From Haloarculaceae archaeon (GTDB lineage: Archaea; Halobacteriota; Halobacteria; Halobacteriales; Haloarculaceae): a DNA stretch of 56,685 nt. Shown here piece by piece: positions 18,989 through 26,999 of this stretch. The stretch covers positions 1 to 56,685 of the forward strand of contig SKTU01000015.1 of the NCBI GenBank assembly GCA_007122455.1. The letters run 5' to 3'. The position numbers and the translations under genes are program-made. The notes below the pieces were generated by a model that saw nothing but the letters and a program-made list of their open reading frames with translations, had not been told where the DNA came from and ran no database searches. The stretch's first letter is position 1, and each line of letters opens with the position of its first letter.

Positions 18989-19951
18989 TCAGGCGGACGT
19001 TTCGACCTCGACGCGCTCGCGGATGATCGCCTCGAGCTCGTCTGCGTCGTCGATGCGTTCGATCTCCTCGCGTTCGACGAGCGCGGTCCCCTCGACGGCG
19101 TCGCGACGCGCTCGGTCGACGACGTAGACCGAACTCGTCCGGGTGACCTGGCCGACCGACGACATGATCCGCGCACGCTTCTCTGCGGTCCGATCGAAGT
19201 CCGAATGACCGGTGAGGAGTTTCGGGGAGCTGCGGTGTTCGCTGACGGCTTTGAACGGCGCCCGAGCGGTCGGGTGGACGTCGAATCCGACGCGGGTCAG
19301 GATCGCGATCAGCGGCACGTCGTCGGGGTCGGCCTCCGGATCGGCCGGATCGTCGACCCGTTCGCGAACGTCTTCGGCACCGTCGAGAACCTCGACCGGG
19401 CTCGCGAGCGGCCGGTCGAATATCTCCTCGAGTTCGGCCGCCACCTCGACGGAGGCGTTCATTCCGTCCTCGTACTTCGAGACCGTCCGTCGGGAGACGC
19501 CGAGTTCGGTGGCCAGCTTACCGAGCGACCACTCCCGTTCCGTTCGGGCGTCCTCCAGCAGGTCACCGTCGATGTTGACGTACAGTCCACCGGGGGCGGC
19601 GTAGATCAGCGGCGGCACCTCCTCGATGAACAGATCCATCACCGTGTCCGGCGAAAGCGCGGGAACGCCGTGCCGGAAGTAGACGACGCCGGGTTTCAGC
19701 TCCTCGTCACGGGTTCGGAGCCCGATCACGACCGGGGTCGCGTCGAGATGCGTGCCGAGTCGGCGCATCTCCGTTCCAGTGCGGCGATCGAACGCGTCGA
19801 CGTTCGCGAGCACCTTCAACAGTAGCACGTCCTCACCGCGGCGTGCTGCGATATCGAAGCTCTTTGGCCGTATCGCACACCGGTCGCTCACCCGAAATCC
19901 CGCATCTTCGAGCATCGCGGTGATGTTTCCGACCAGTGCACTCCGAGACAT
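18989..19951 (-). CDS. Putative HTH-type transcriptional regulator (archaeal conserved)
   Basis: 320 residues. The N-terminal 125 residues look like a nuclease-like or sensor domain ([24 protein letters not shown]). A Cro/C1-type helix-turn-helix follows at about 140-185 ([25 protein letters not shown]) and then an alpha/beta C-terminal domain. This is the widespread archaeal 'putative HTH-type regulatory protein' family; targets are not established. Its promoter carries TGTAA-N8-TTACA (19959-19976) between TATA and start, which suggests autoregulation. It lies upstream of hemC on the same strand but with its own 196-base gap. Confidence 0.82.
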   Translation of the reverse strand: MSRSALVGNITAMLEDAGFRVSDRCAIRPKSFDIAARRGEDVLLLKVLANVDAFDRRTGTEMRRLGTHLDATPVVIGLRTRDEELKPGVVYFRHGVPALSPDTVMDLFIEEVPPLIYAAPGGLYVNIDGDLLEDARTEREWSLGKLATELGVSRRTVSKYEDGMNASVEVAAELEEIFDRPLASPVEVLDGAEDVRERVDDPADPEADPDDVPLIAILTRVGFDVHPTARAPFKAVSEHRSSPKLLTGHSDFDRTAEKRARIMSSVGQVTRTSSVYVVDRARRDAVEGTALVEREEIERIDDADELEAIIRERVEVETSA

Positions 19952-19958
19952 GAGGGAA

Positions 19959-19976
19959 TGTAAGCGATTCGTTACA
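19959..19976. promoter_or_regulatory. Inverted repeat at the start of the HTH regulator
   Basis: TGTAA-N8-TTACA, centred 16 bases before the regulator's ATG and overlapping the TATA-like TTTATGTAA on the minus strand. A dimeric HTH protein bound here would block its own promoter. Confidence 0.4.
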
Positions 19977-20095
19977 TAAATGTGTTTTGGCGATTCAGCC
20001 GGACGCCATCAGCGGATTCGTCGACGTATCGGTCGGTCGAACTGTCATCGGCGGGGACCGAAACCCGGTTAGGGACCGGGCGACAACCACTCACT

Positions 20096-21355
20096 GTGAC
20101 GGTCATCGGGATCGACGACACGGATTCCCGCGAACGCGGGATGTGTACGACGTACGCCGCCGACGCGATCGCGCGTCGACTCGAGAGTACGGTAGCTCGC
20201 GTGCTCCTCGTTCGGTGTAATCCCGCCGTCGAGTACAAGACGCGAGGGAACGCGGCGCTGGCGATCCACACCGACGCGCGACCCGCGGACGCCCTCGAGG
20301 CGGCCATCGACGTCGTCTCCGAGAGCGCCGAGACCGACGACGACCGAACGAACCCCGGCATCGTCGTCGCGGACCGATCTCCCGACGCGATCCCGGAGCC
20401 GGTTGCGGAGTTCGCCCGCGCCGCCGTTCGAGAGCATCTCACGCGTGAGCGGGCCCGCAAGCTGTGTGGCGCCGCCGGGTTCGAGACGCGAACGTGGAAG
20501 AACGGGCGCGGCGTCATCGGGGCGCTCGCAGCTGTCGGGGCGTGGCGAGCGTTCGACGAGTGGACGTACGAACAGATCGCCTACAGACGCCCCAGCCGCT
20601 GGGGGACCGAACGAACGGTCGAACCGAACTCCGTGTTCCGGGCGGCCGATGCGCAGTATCCCCTCGTCTGGGATACGGTCGATCGCCACAGCGGCGAAGT
20701 CGTTTGCGTCCCGCACACTCCCGGCCCGGTACTGTACGGAATCCGTGGCGACGATCCGGATGCCTGCCGCGCCGTCGCCGGACGGATCGACAGCGAACCA
20801 GTTCACCGAAGCCGGCTGTTCGTCACGAATCAGGGCACCGACGCGCACCTCAGAGACGGAACGATCGAAGGCACCGAGGACGGACGTGCCTACCGGCTCG
20901 ACGGAACCGTCGTCGCCGAGCCGGAAAGCCGCCGCGGCGGTCACGTCTTCTTCGAGATCGAAGACGGAGAGGCATCGCTTCGGTGTGCGGCGTTCGAGCC
21001 GACGAAGCGGTTCCGGGACCGCGTCCGTTCGCTACGCGTCGGCGATCGCCTCACCGTTTGCGGGGAAGTGACCGACGGGACGGTGAAGCTCGAGAAGTTC
21101 GCCGTTCGAGAGCTCGTCGAAGCCGAGCGGGTGACGCCGACGTGTCCGGAGTGTGGGCGATCGATGGAATCCGCTGGACGGGGACAGGGATACCGGTGTC
21201 GGGACTGCTCGACGACTGCACCGCGGAAGGAGTCGCAGCCACTCGAGCGCGAACTCGATCGCGGCTGGTACGAGGTACCGCCCAGAGCACGACGCCACAT
21301 CGCGAAGCCGCTGGTTCGCGGAGGGTTCGACGCCGAAACCCACCCCGAACGGTAG
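20096..21355 (+). CDS. tiaS: tRNA(Ile2) 2-agmatinylcytidine synthetase TiaS
   Basis: 419 residues from the GTG at 20096, giving VTVIGIDDTDSRERGMCTTY, the canonical TiaS N-terminus. The open frame reaches upstream to 19982 but that part is not conserved-looking. Domains: a catalytic N-terminal region (GIDDTDS), a ferredoxin-like fold, an OB-fold (VHSRL-like beta region around 280-340) and a C-terminal zinc ribbon CPECGRSMESAGRGQGYRC. It attaches agmatine to C34 of tRNA-Ile(CAU) so that it reads AUA. It converges with the threonine-synthase gene by one base. Confidence 0.9.
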   Translation: MTVIGIDDTDSRERGMCTTYAADAIARRLESTVARVLLVRCNPAVEYKTRGNAALAIHTDARPADALEAAIDVVSESAETDDDRTNPGIVVADRSPDAIPEPVAEFARAAVREHLTRERARKLCGAAGFETRTWKNGRGVIGALAAVGAWRAFDEWTYEQIAYRRPSRWGTERTVEPNSVFRAADAQYPLVWDTVDRHSGEVVCVPHTPGPVLYGIRGDDPDACRAVAGRIDSEPVHRSRLFVTNQGTDAHLRDGTIEGTEDGRAYRLDGTVVAEPESRRGGHVFFEIEDGEASLRCAAFEPTKRFRDRVRSLRVGDRLTVCGEVTDGTVKLEKFAVRELVEAERVTPTCPECGRSMESAGRGQGYRCRDCSTTAPRKESQPLERELDRGWYEVPPRARRHIAKPLVRGGFDAETHPER

Positions 21356-21356
21356 C

Positions 21357-22454
21357 TCACCCCTTCAGCCCGCTTCCGGTCAGCGCCACCACGACGTCGT
21401 CGTCCGACCGGATCGTCCCGCGGTTGCGAGCCGTTCGAAGCGCCGCGGGGGCGACCGCACAGGTCGGTTCCGTGTAGAAGCCGGCCGCGTGAAGTCCGTC
21501 GAGTTCCGCTCGGAGTTCGGGTTCGGTGACTGCGATCGCGTCGCCGTCGGTCTCGTCGATCGCAGTGAGGATCCGGTCGAGCTGTACCGGCGTCGATATC
21601 TGGATGCCGTCGGCCGCGTCGTTCGGCTCCGGGGACGGCGACGCCGCGTCGACACCGTGGAGCGCCTCGACGATGGGGGCAACGCCGGCGGCCTGCGCAC
21701 CGACGATACGCGGCATCGAGTCGGTCCAGCCGGCGTCGTACAGCGCTCGGAAGCCGTCGTAGATCCCCAGAAGAAGCGTTCCGTGTCCGACCGGCGTGAC
21801 GACGGCGTCCGGCACCGACCACCCCCGCTGAACTGCGGTTTCATATGCGAACGTCGCTGTTCCGGCGAAGAACGCGGGGTTCCACGCGTGGCTGGCGTAC
21901 CACGCGTCGCCGTCACGAACCGCGTCGAGGCACGCGTCCGTGACGTCCTCCCGCGTCCCGTCGACCCGAACTGGATCGGCGCCCGTTCGGCGGATCGCAC
22001 GGAGCTTCGCGTCCTTGACGTCCGCTGGCACGTAGATCTCCGCGTCGATGCCGGCACGGGCGGCGTAGGTCGCGATCGCCGCCCCGGCGTTCCCGGAGGA
22101 GTCCTCGACGACGCGGTCGACACCGAGTTCGACCGCACGCGTGAGTGTCGTCGTCGCACCGCGATCCTTGAACGATCCGGTCGGGAACACGTAGTCGAGT
22201 TTGAACGACGCGTCCCACGCGTCGGCCGCCACGAGCGGCGTCATCCCTTCGCCCAACGTGACCCTATCGGCGGGATCGTTCCCCGTCGGGAGAAACGCCT
22301 CGAACGACCACAATCCGTCGCGGCTATCGAACGACTCGGGATCCGGTCTCGGGCGGTCGGGACGCGGTGGATCGGCAAACTGAAGCGGTGAGCCACAGCG
22401 GCACCGCCAGCGGTCCCCGTAACTGGCGTCGCAGTCGGGACAGCGGAGCTGCAT
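21357..22454 (-). CDS. Threonine synthase-like PLP enzyme
   Basis: 365 residues. An N-terminal zinc-ribbon-like cluster (CPDCDASYGDRWRCRCG) is followed by a fold-type II PLP domain. The PLP lysine is in FPTGSFKDRGATTTLTRA, and VVEDSSGNAGAAIATYAARAG and VTPVGHGTLLLG bind cofactor phosphate. This is the layout of haloarchaeal threonine synthases, which convert O-phosphohomoserine to threonine. Haloarchaea carry several paralogues, so substrate is not certain. No amino acid operon surrounds it. Confidence 0.82.
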   Translation of the reverse strand: MQLRCPDCDASYGDRWRCRCGSPLQFADPPRPDRPRPDPESFDSRDGLWSFEAFLPTGNDPADRVTLGEGMTPLVAADAWDASFKLDYVFPTGSFKDRGATTTLTRAVELGVDRVVEDSSGNAGAAIATYAARAGIDAEIYVPADVKDAKLRAIRRTGADPVRVDGTREDVTDACLDAVRDGDAWYASHAWNPAFFAGTATFAYETAVQRGWSVPDAVVTPVGHGTLLLGIYDGFRALYDAGWTDSMPRIVGAQAAGVAPIVEALHGVDAASPSPEPNDAADGIQISTPVQLDRILTAIDETDGDAIAVTEPELRAELDGLHAAGFYTEPTCAVAPAALRTARNRGTIRSDDDVVVALTGSGLKG

Positions 22455-22507
22455 GGTTCGAACGACACGTCCACGAGCCCTGTAGCTACCGGTCCGTTGG
22501 ACGGAAC

Positions 22508-23464
22508 TCAGTACGTATCGAGGTTCGTCCCGACCGAGCAGACGTATTCGCCGGCGGCAACCTGTGGGAGCCGGCGGTGTCGCCAGAAGAGCCCGTCTGA
22601 GTCAGCGGTCACCGTCGCCGAGACGTCGCCGAACGGATCCGTCACCTCGAAGAGCGTCTCGCCGCGGGAGACCGGCTCCGCGAGCTCCTTCCGGAACGAG
22701 ACGAGGCCACCGGCCGGCGATCCGTACTGATCGAATCCGGAGGCAAGCGTCTGCTCGGCCGGCTCGACCTCGCCGTCGAGGAACCCGTAATGTCGAAGCA
22801 CGTTGAAGACGCCCTCGACGCCCTTCCGTATCGATTCGTCGTCCCATCCGATCGCGCCGCCGAGTTCGGGATCGATCGTCGGGACTCCCTCGTCGGGAGC
22901 GGCGCGAGCCAGCTGTCCGTCCGGCCCTTTCTGGTCGAGAACGTAGCCGCAGTCGAACACCTTCGCCAGCTCGAGACACTCCCGGTGGAGCCGGTGTCGC
23001 GATCCGCACCGAACGCGCGTCTCGTCGATCATGCAGGAGGTCGATCCCTGATGCAGATCCAACACGAGATCCGCCCGTCGCGCCGCCTCGAACGTGGCCG
23101 CGGCGATCCGCTCGGAGGCGGTTCCGTCGGCGTTTCCGGGGTAGGCCCGATTGAGCTTCGTGTCGTCGATCGGGTTTCGGTGTTCGGCTGTCTGGAAGCC
23201 GTAGATGTTGACGATACCGACGATGAGTATCGAACCGGCCAACGACGAGGGATCGAGTTGCGGAACGAGCTGTCGAACGACGCCCAGACCGTTGAGCTCG
23301 TCGCCGTCGGAGACGGCCTGAACGTAGAGCGTCTTTCCGTCGTCGGCACCGTTGACGACCGCAACGGGAACCGCGACCTCGGAGCCATCTCGCGCTTCAC
23401 CGACCGGCAACCTCCCCGTGTCGATCTCGCCGGGGACTGCACTCGCCGTACCGAGGCTGATCAT
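22508..23464 (-). CDS. Succinylglutamate desuccinylase/aspartoacylase family protein
   Basis: 318 residues, zinc carboxypeptidase-like. LVLDLHQGSTSC carries the downstream His ligand. At the N-terminal zinc site, however, the usual 'H-G-[DN]-E' appears as QAVSDGDELNGLG, with Asp where the first His should be and the Glu kept. The C-terminal domain (about 225-318) is the beta-rich cap. Deacylation of an N-acyl amino acid is the family reaction; the substrate here is unknown. It diverges from a membrane protein gene with a 106-base shared region. Confidence 0.78.
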   Translation of the reverse strand: MISLGTASAVPGEIDTGRLPVGEARDGSEVAVPVAVVNGADDGKTLYVQAVSDGDELNGLGVVRQLVPQLDPSSLAGSILIVGIVNIYGFQTAEHRNPIDDTKLNRAYPGNADGTASERIAAATFEAARRADLVLDLHQGSTSCMIDETRVRCGSRHRLHRECLELAKVFDCGYVLDQKGPDGQLARAAPDEGVPTIDPELGGAIGWDDESIRKGVEGVFNVLRHYGFLDGEVEPAEQTLASGFDQYGSPAGGLVSFRKELAEPVSRGETLFEVTDPFGDVSATVTADSDGLFWRHRRLPQVAAGEYVCSVGTNLDTY

Positions 23465-23570
23465 TACTAACCATCCGCGGTCACACCGTCTTTATCCTAC
23501 TGATACCTGCCGGGATTTCCGTCTGTCCGGATATGAAACTGCTTTACTCTCGCCGCCGCTAGCGGCAGGC

Positions 23571-24443
23571 GTGTCCCGTGACCGTCCAGAACGCCCCGGC
23601 GTCGCCGCGCTTCTCGTCGAGCTGAACGTCCGGCGTCACGTTCGAGTCTCGCTCGCGATCGGGATCGCGGTCGGAGTGGGAATCTTCCTGCTCTTCGCGT
23701 ATCTCCCCGGTGCAGAGTACCCGCTGTCGTACTGGCTCGCGCTGACGTTCGTCCTCTCGTTCGCCGTGTTCGCGCTCGTTGCGAGCGTCCTCGTGGCCCG
23801 AACCGCCTACCGAACGGTTCGGGACCCGACCGCGGATCGTTCCAGGTCGCCGGCGACGCTCGCGATCGTGCTGGGCGTGGCCGGCTGGGCGCTCGTTCCG
23901 CTCTTCGCGACGATCGCGTTCGGCCCGCTCTCTGCCGCCGAACGGCTCGGCGTCGCGCTGGTGGTCGCGGGATCGCTCTCGGCGATCGTCTCCGGGATCG
24001 GCTGGAGGCTCGTCACCTCGCTGTCGCTGTCGTACGCACCGAATCGGCGACTGGCGGCCGTCGGCGCGCTCGCGTACACGCTCCTCGTCGTCGGCCCGGG
24101 AGTCGGCTGTCTCTCGGGCGGTACCTGTTTCGGGACACCCGACGGCCTCACCGCGGCCATCGTCGGATTAGATCCCGCGGCCGTCCCGACGGCGTACGCG
24201 GTGGTGGTTCTGGGCGGCGGCGCAGCCGTCGGGGGAGCCCTCGTCGCCGCGGGCGGGGCCCCGCCGCACGGATTCCTCGGCGGGATCGTCGCCGCGATCG
24301 TCTCGTTGCCGATCGTCGCCGCGATCACGGCGACCCCCGAGCTGGTCCGTGCCGCCGGCGTCTATCTCCCTGCCGTTCTCGGCACCGCAGGGGCGGCCGG
24401 CGGTGCAGTCGTGATTCTCATTCGGGACCGTACCGGCGAGTAG
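23571..24443 (+). CDS. Polytopic membrane protein, function unknown
   Basis: 290 residues from the GTG at 23571 (VSRDRPERPGVAALLVEL). About eight hydrophobic segments: VSLAIGIAVGVGIFLLFAYL near residue 25, WLALTFVLSFAVFALVASVL, a pair around 100-140, and four more after 155 with Ala/Gly-rich helices. A short loop CLSGGTCFGT between segments holds two Cys that could form a disulfide. No transporter signature. A strong hairpin begins at its stop codon. Confidence 0.7.
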   Translation: MSRDRPERPGVAALLVELNVRRHVRVSLAIGIAVGVGIFLLFAYLPGAEYPLSYWLALTFVLSFAVFALVASVLVARTAYRTVRDPTADRSRSPATLAIVLGVAGWALVPLFATIAFGPLSAAERLGVALVVAGSLSAIVSGIGWRLVTSLSLSYAPNRRLAAVGALAYTLLVVGPGVGCLSGGTCFGTPDGLTAAIVGLDPAAVPTAYAVVVLGGGAAVGGALVAAGGAPPHGFLGGIVAAIVSLPIVAAITATPELVRAAGVYLPAVLGTAGAAGGAVVILIRDRTGE

Positions 24444-24462
24444 CCGGCGAATTCCGCCGGCT
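24442..24462 (+). terminator. Strong hairpin at the membrane-protein stop, before citrate synthase
   Basis: AGCCGGCG-AATTC-CGCCGGCT is a perfect 8-base stem with a 5-base loop that begins inside the TAG stop. The stem is GC-rich but is not followed by a U-run, so either an archaeal transcript end or a stability element is possible. The citrate synthase start is 50 bases further. Confidence 0.45.
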
Positions 24463-24511
24463 TACACGAACGATAATGCTTTTCCCAACAGGACGGGAAG
24501 CGGTAGCATAT

Positions 24512-25645
24512 ATGTCCGAGGAGCTCAAAAAAGGGCTGGAGGGAGTCCTAGTCACCGAATCGTCGTTGAGCTACATCGACGGCGACGAGGGGAAGCTCGT
24601 CTACCGTGGCTACACGATAGAGGATCTCGCGCGGAACACGAGCTACGAGGAGGTCGTCTACCTGCTGTGGCACGGCGAACTTCCGACCAGAGAGGAACTC
24701 GAGTCGTTCAGCGCGTCGATGGCCGAGGAACGGGAGATCGACGACGTGGTCCACGACGTGGTCGCCCAACTCGCCGAAGCGGACGAGGAGCCGATGGCGG
24801 CCCTTCGGACGATCGTTTCGGTGCTGTCGGCTCACGACCCCGACGCCGACGCCGATCCGACGGACGAGGGCGCCAACCTCCGGAAGGGACGCCGCATAAC
24901 CGCGAAGATCCCGACGGCGCTGGCGGCGTTCACGCGGCTCCGCGACGGCGACGACCCCGTCGCTCCTCGAACCGATCTCGATCACGCGACGAACTTCCTC
25001 TACATGCTCAACGGCGAGGAGCCCGACGACGTGCTGGCGGAGACGTTCGATCAGGCGCTCGTCCTGCACGCCGACCACGGCATCAACGCCTCGACGTTCT
25101 CGGCGATGGTGACGGCGTCGACTCTCGCAGATCTCCACAGTGCCGTCACCTCGGCGGTCGGAACGCTGTCGGGAAGCCTCCACGGCGGCGCCAATCAGGA
25201 CGTCATGGAGATGCTCCTCGAGGTCGACAGCTCCGATATGGAGCCGCTCGAGTGGGTCAAAGACGCCATCGATGGCGGTCGGCGGATCCCCGGCTTCGGT
25301 CACCGGGTGTACAACGTCAAGGATCCGCGCTCGAACATCCTCTCGGAGAAGTCGAAGGCGCTCGGCGAAGCCGGCGACATGAAGTGGTACGACTACTCGG
25401 TCGCGATCGAAGAACACCTCACCAGCGAGAAGGGGCTGGCGCCGAACGTCGACTTCTACTCGGCGTCGACGTACTACCAGATGGGGATTCCGATCGACAT
25501 CTACACGCCGATCTTCGCGATGTCGCGCGCAGGCGGCTGGATCGCACACGTGCTCGAACAGTACGAGGACAACCGACTCATTCGCCCGCGGGCACGTTAC
25601 GTCGGTGCCGAGGATCGGACCGTCACTCCGATAGACGAACGGTAA
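24512..25645 (+). CDS. citZ: Citrate synthase
   Basis: 377 residues from MSEELKKGLEGVLV, preceded by 'catatatgtcc'; an earlier in-frame ATG (24476) would add twelve residues of untypical sequence. Catalytic features are LHADHGINASTFSA, GSLHGGANQDVMEM and GFGHRVYNVKDPRS, together with an Asp near residue 312 (VDFYSAS). It condenses oxaloacetate and acetyl-CoA at the entry to the TCA cycle. Flanked by unrelated genes; own promoter. Confidence 0.94.
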   Translation: MSEELKKGLEGVLVTESSLSYIDGDEGKLVYRGYTIEDLARNTSYEEVVYLLWHGELPTREELESFSASMAEEREIDDVVHDVVAQLAEADEEPMAALRTIVSVLSAHDPDADADPTDEGANLRKGRRITAKIPTALAAFTRLRDGDDPVAPRTDLDHATNFLYMLNGEEPDDVLAETFDQALVLHADHGINASTFSAMVTASTLADLHSAVTSAVGTLSGSLHGGANQDVMEMLLEVDSSDMEPLEWVKDAIDGGRRIPGFGHRVYNVKDPRSNILSEKSKALGEAGDMKWYDYSVAIEEHLTSEKGLAPNVDFYSASTYYQMGIPIDIYTPIFAMSRAGGWIAHVLEQYEDNRLIRPRARYVGAEDRTVTPIDER

Positions 25646-25723
25646 CGTTACCCACCCGTTCGAACCGTTCCCACGCCGGATCGACAGCGACGCGCATTTG
25701 ACCTATAAGCTCTCAGAGGGAGT

Positions 25724-26704
25724 ATGGACCTCACCGACCGCCCCCGTCGACTCCGGACGGACGGCGTTCGCCCGCTGGTTTCGGAGACGCGTCTCGACGC
25801 GGCGGATCTCATCGCTCCCGTTTTCATCGACGCCACGGCCGACGAGCGGATTCCGATCGACTCGATGCCGGGTCACGAGCGCGTCCCGGTCGCCGAGGCG
25901 GCCGAGCGCGTCAGAGAGATCCGCGAGACCGGTGTCGCCGCCGTGATGGTGTTCGGCATCCCCGACGGCAAGGACGCCGAGGGGACTCGCGCGTGGGCCG
26001 ACGACGGCGTCGTCCAGCGCGCGGTTCGCCGGATCGTCGATCGGACCGACGCCTACGTCATCACCGACGTCTGTCTCTGTGAGTACACCGACCACGGCCA
26101 CTGCGGACTGTTGGAAGAGCACGCAGAGGAGTCCCCGGAGCTGATGATCCGCAACGACGCGACGCTGGAGCTGCTGGAGCGAACGGCCGTCTCCCACGCC
26201 GAGGCCGGGGCGGACATGGTTGCGCCGTCGGGAATGATCGACGGGATGGTGGGTGCGCTCCGCGGTGCGCTCGACGAAGCGGGCTACAGCCGCGTACCGA
26301 TCATGTCGTACGCGGCGAAGTACCAGTCGTCGTTCTACGGCCCGTTCCGCGACGCCGCCGACGGTGCGCCGGCGTTCGGCGACCGACGCCACTACCAGAT
26401 GGATCCGTCGAACCGACGGGAGGCGCTCCGGGAGGCTCGGCTGGACGCCGAGGAGGGAGCCGACGTGCTGATGGTGAAGCCGGCGCTTCCGTATCTCGAC
26501 GTCGTCGCCGATCTCCGCCGGGAGTTCGACTACCCGATCGCGGCGTACAACGTCTCCGGGGAGTACGCGATGCTTCACGCGGCTGCCGAGAAGGGATGGC
26601 TCGCCCTCGAGGAGGTCGCCTACGAGTCGCTCGTTTCGATCAAACGCGCGGGCGCTGATCTGATTCTCACGTACTTCGCCGAGGACATCGCCGACCAGCT
26701 GTAG
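25724..26704 (+). CDS. hemB: Delta-aminolevulinic acid dehydratase (porphobilinogen synthase)
   Basis: 326 residues. TDVCLCEYTDHGHCGLL gives the Cys-type (zinc) active-site metal cluster. The two Schiff-base lysines are in MSYAAKYQSSFYGPFRDA and LMVKPALPYLDVV. It joins two 5-aminolevulinate molecules. A TATA-like 'acctataagc' about 27 bases before the ATG suits a leaderless mRNA. With hemL (29587) and hemC-cobA-hemD, five tetrapyrrole genes lie within 14 kb but in three units. Confidence 0.95.
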   Translation: MDLTDRPRRLRTDGVRPLVSETRLDAADLIAPVFIDATADERIPIDSMPGHERVPVAEAAERVREIRETGVAAVMVFGIPDGKDAEGTRAWADDGVVQRAVRRIVDRTDAYVITDVCLCEYTDHGHCGLLEEHAEESPELMIRNDATLELLERTAVSHAEAGADMVAPSGMIDGMVGALRGALDEAGYSRVPIMSYAAKYQSSFYGPFRDAADGAPAFGDRRHYQMDPSNRREALREARLDAEEGADVLMVKPALPYLDVVADLRREFDYPIAAYNVSGEYAMLHAAAEKGWLALEEVAYESLVSIKRAGADLILTYFAEDIADQL

Positions 26705-26999
26705 CCGCGCGCGGCCGAAAACGCCCGTTTCTCCGCCCGGGGCCGGTGTACGTTCGTCCGGAAATCGATCAAAAAGCAGTGCGAAACCGGACGGAGAACG
26801 ACCTTATATACATATTATCGTACGTGATATTGTTGGAGTATCCACTTAGGGAGGTTATAAAGAAATTATTTAAACTACAACCTTTATATCGTATCGCTTC
26901 AGAGCCGTCTACCGTGATCGCTGATACAAACACGGTAGAAACGAACGGAATGGTGGACGAACATCCATTAACAATGAGTTCTGTAGCGGAAGTGGTCGT
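26705..26999 (+). promoter_or_regulatory. AT-rich regulatory region before the Amt-PII gene (about 295 bases, no gene)
   Basis: Base composition drops sharply from 26800 to 26960. Several TATA-like elements are present: 'ccttatatac' (about 26811), 'ttatttaaac' (about 26868) and 'ctttatatcg' (about 26882). Downstream of the last is a 9-base inverted repeat (26908-26939). An open frame (26746-27006) runs through it but its protein is not acidic and is probably spurious. Nitrogen-dependent promoter control is the obvious inference. Confidence 0.55.
26908..26939. promoter_or_regulatory. 9-base inverted repeat near the Amt-PII transcription start
   Basis: TCTACCGTG-N14-CACGGTAGA, perfect arms. 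It falls 25-55 bases after the TATA-like 'ctttatatcg', so it either overlaps the transcription start as an operator or forms a stem-loop in a leader of about 90 bases. Confidence 0.5.

Noticed and set aside
19982-20095. Earlier start for tiaS
   Set aside because: The upstream 38 codons run through the promoter of the divergent regulator and lack conserved sequence; GTG 20096 gives the canonical start.
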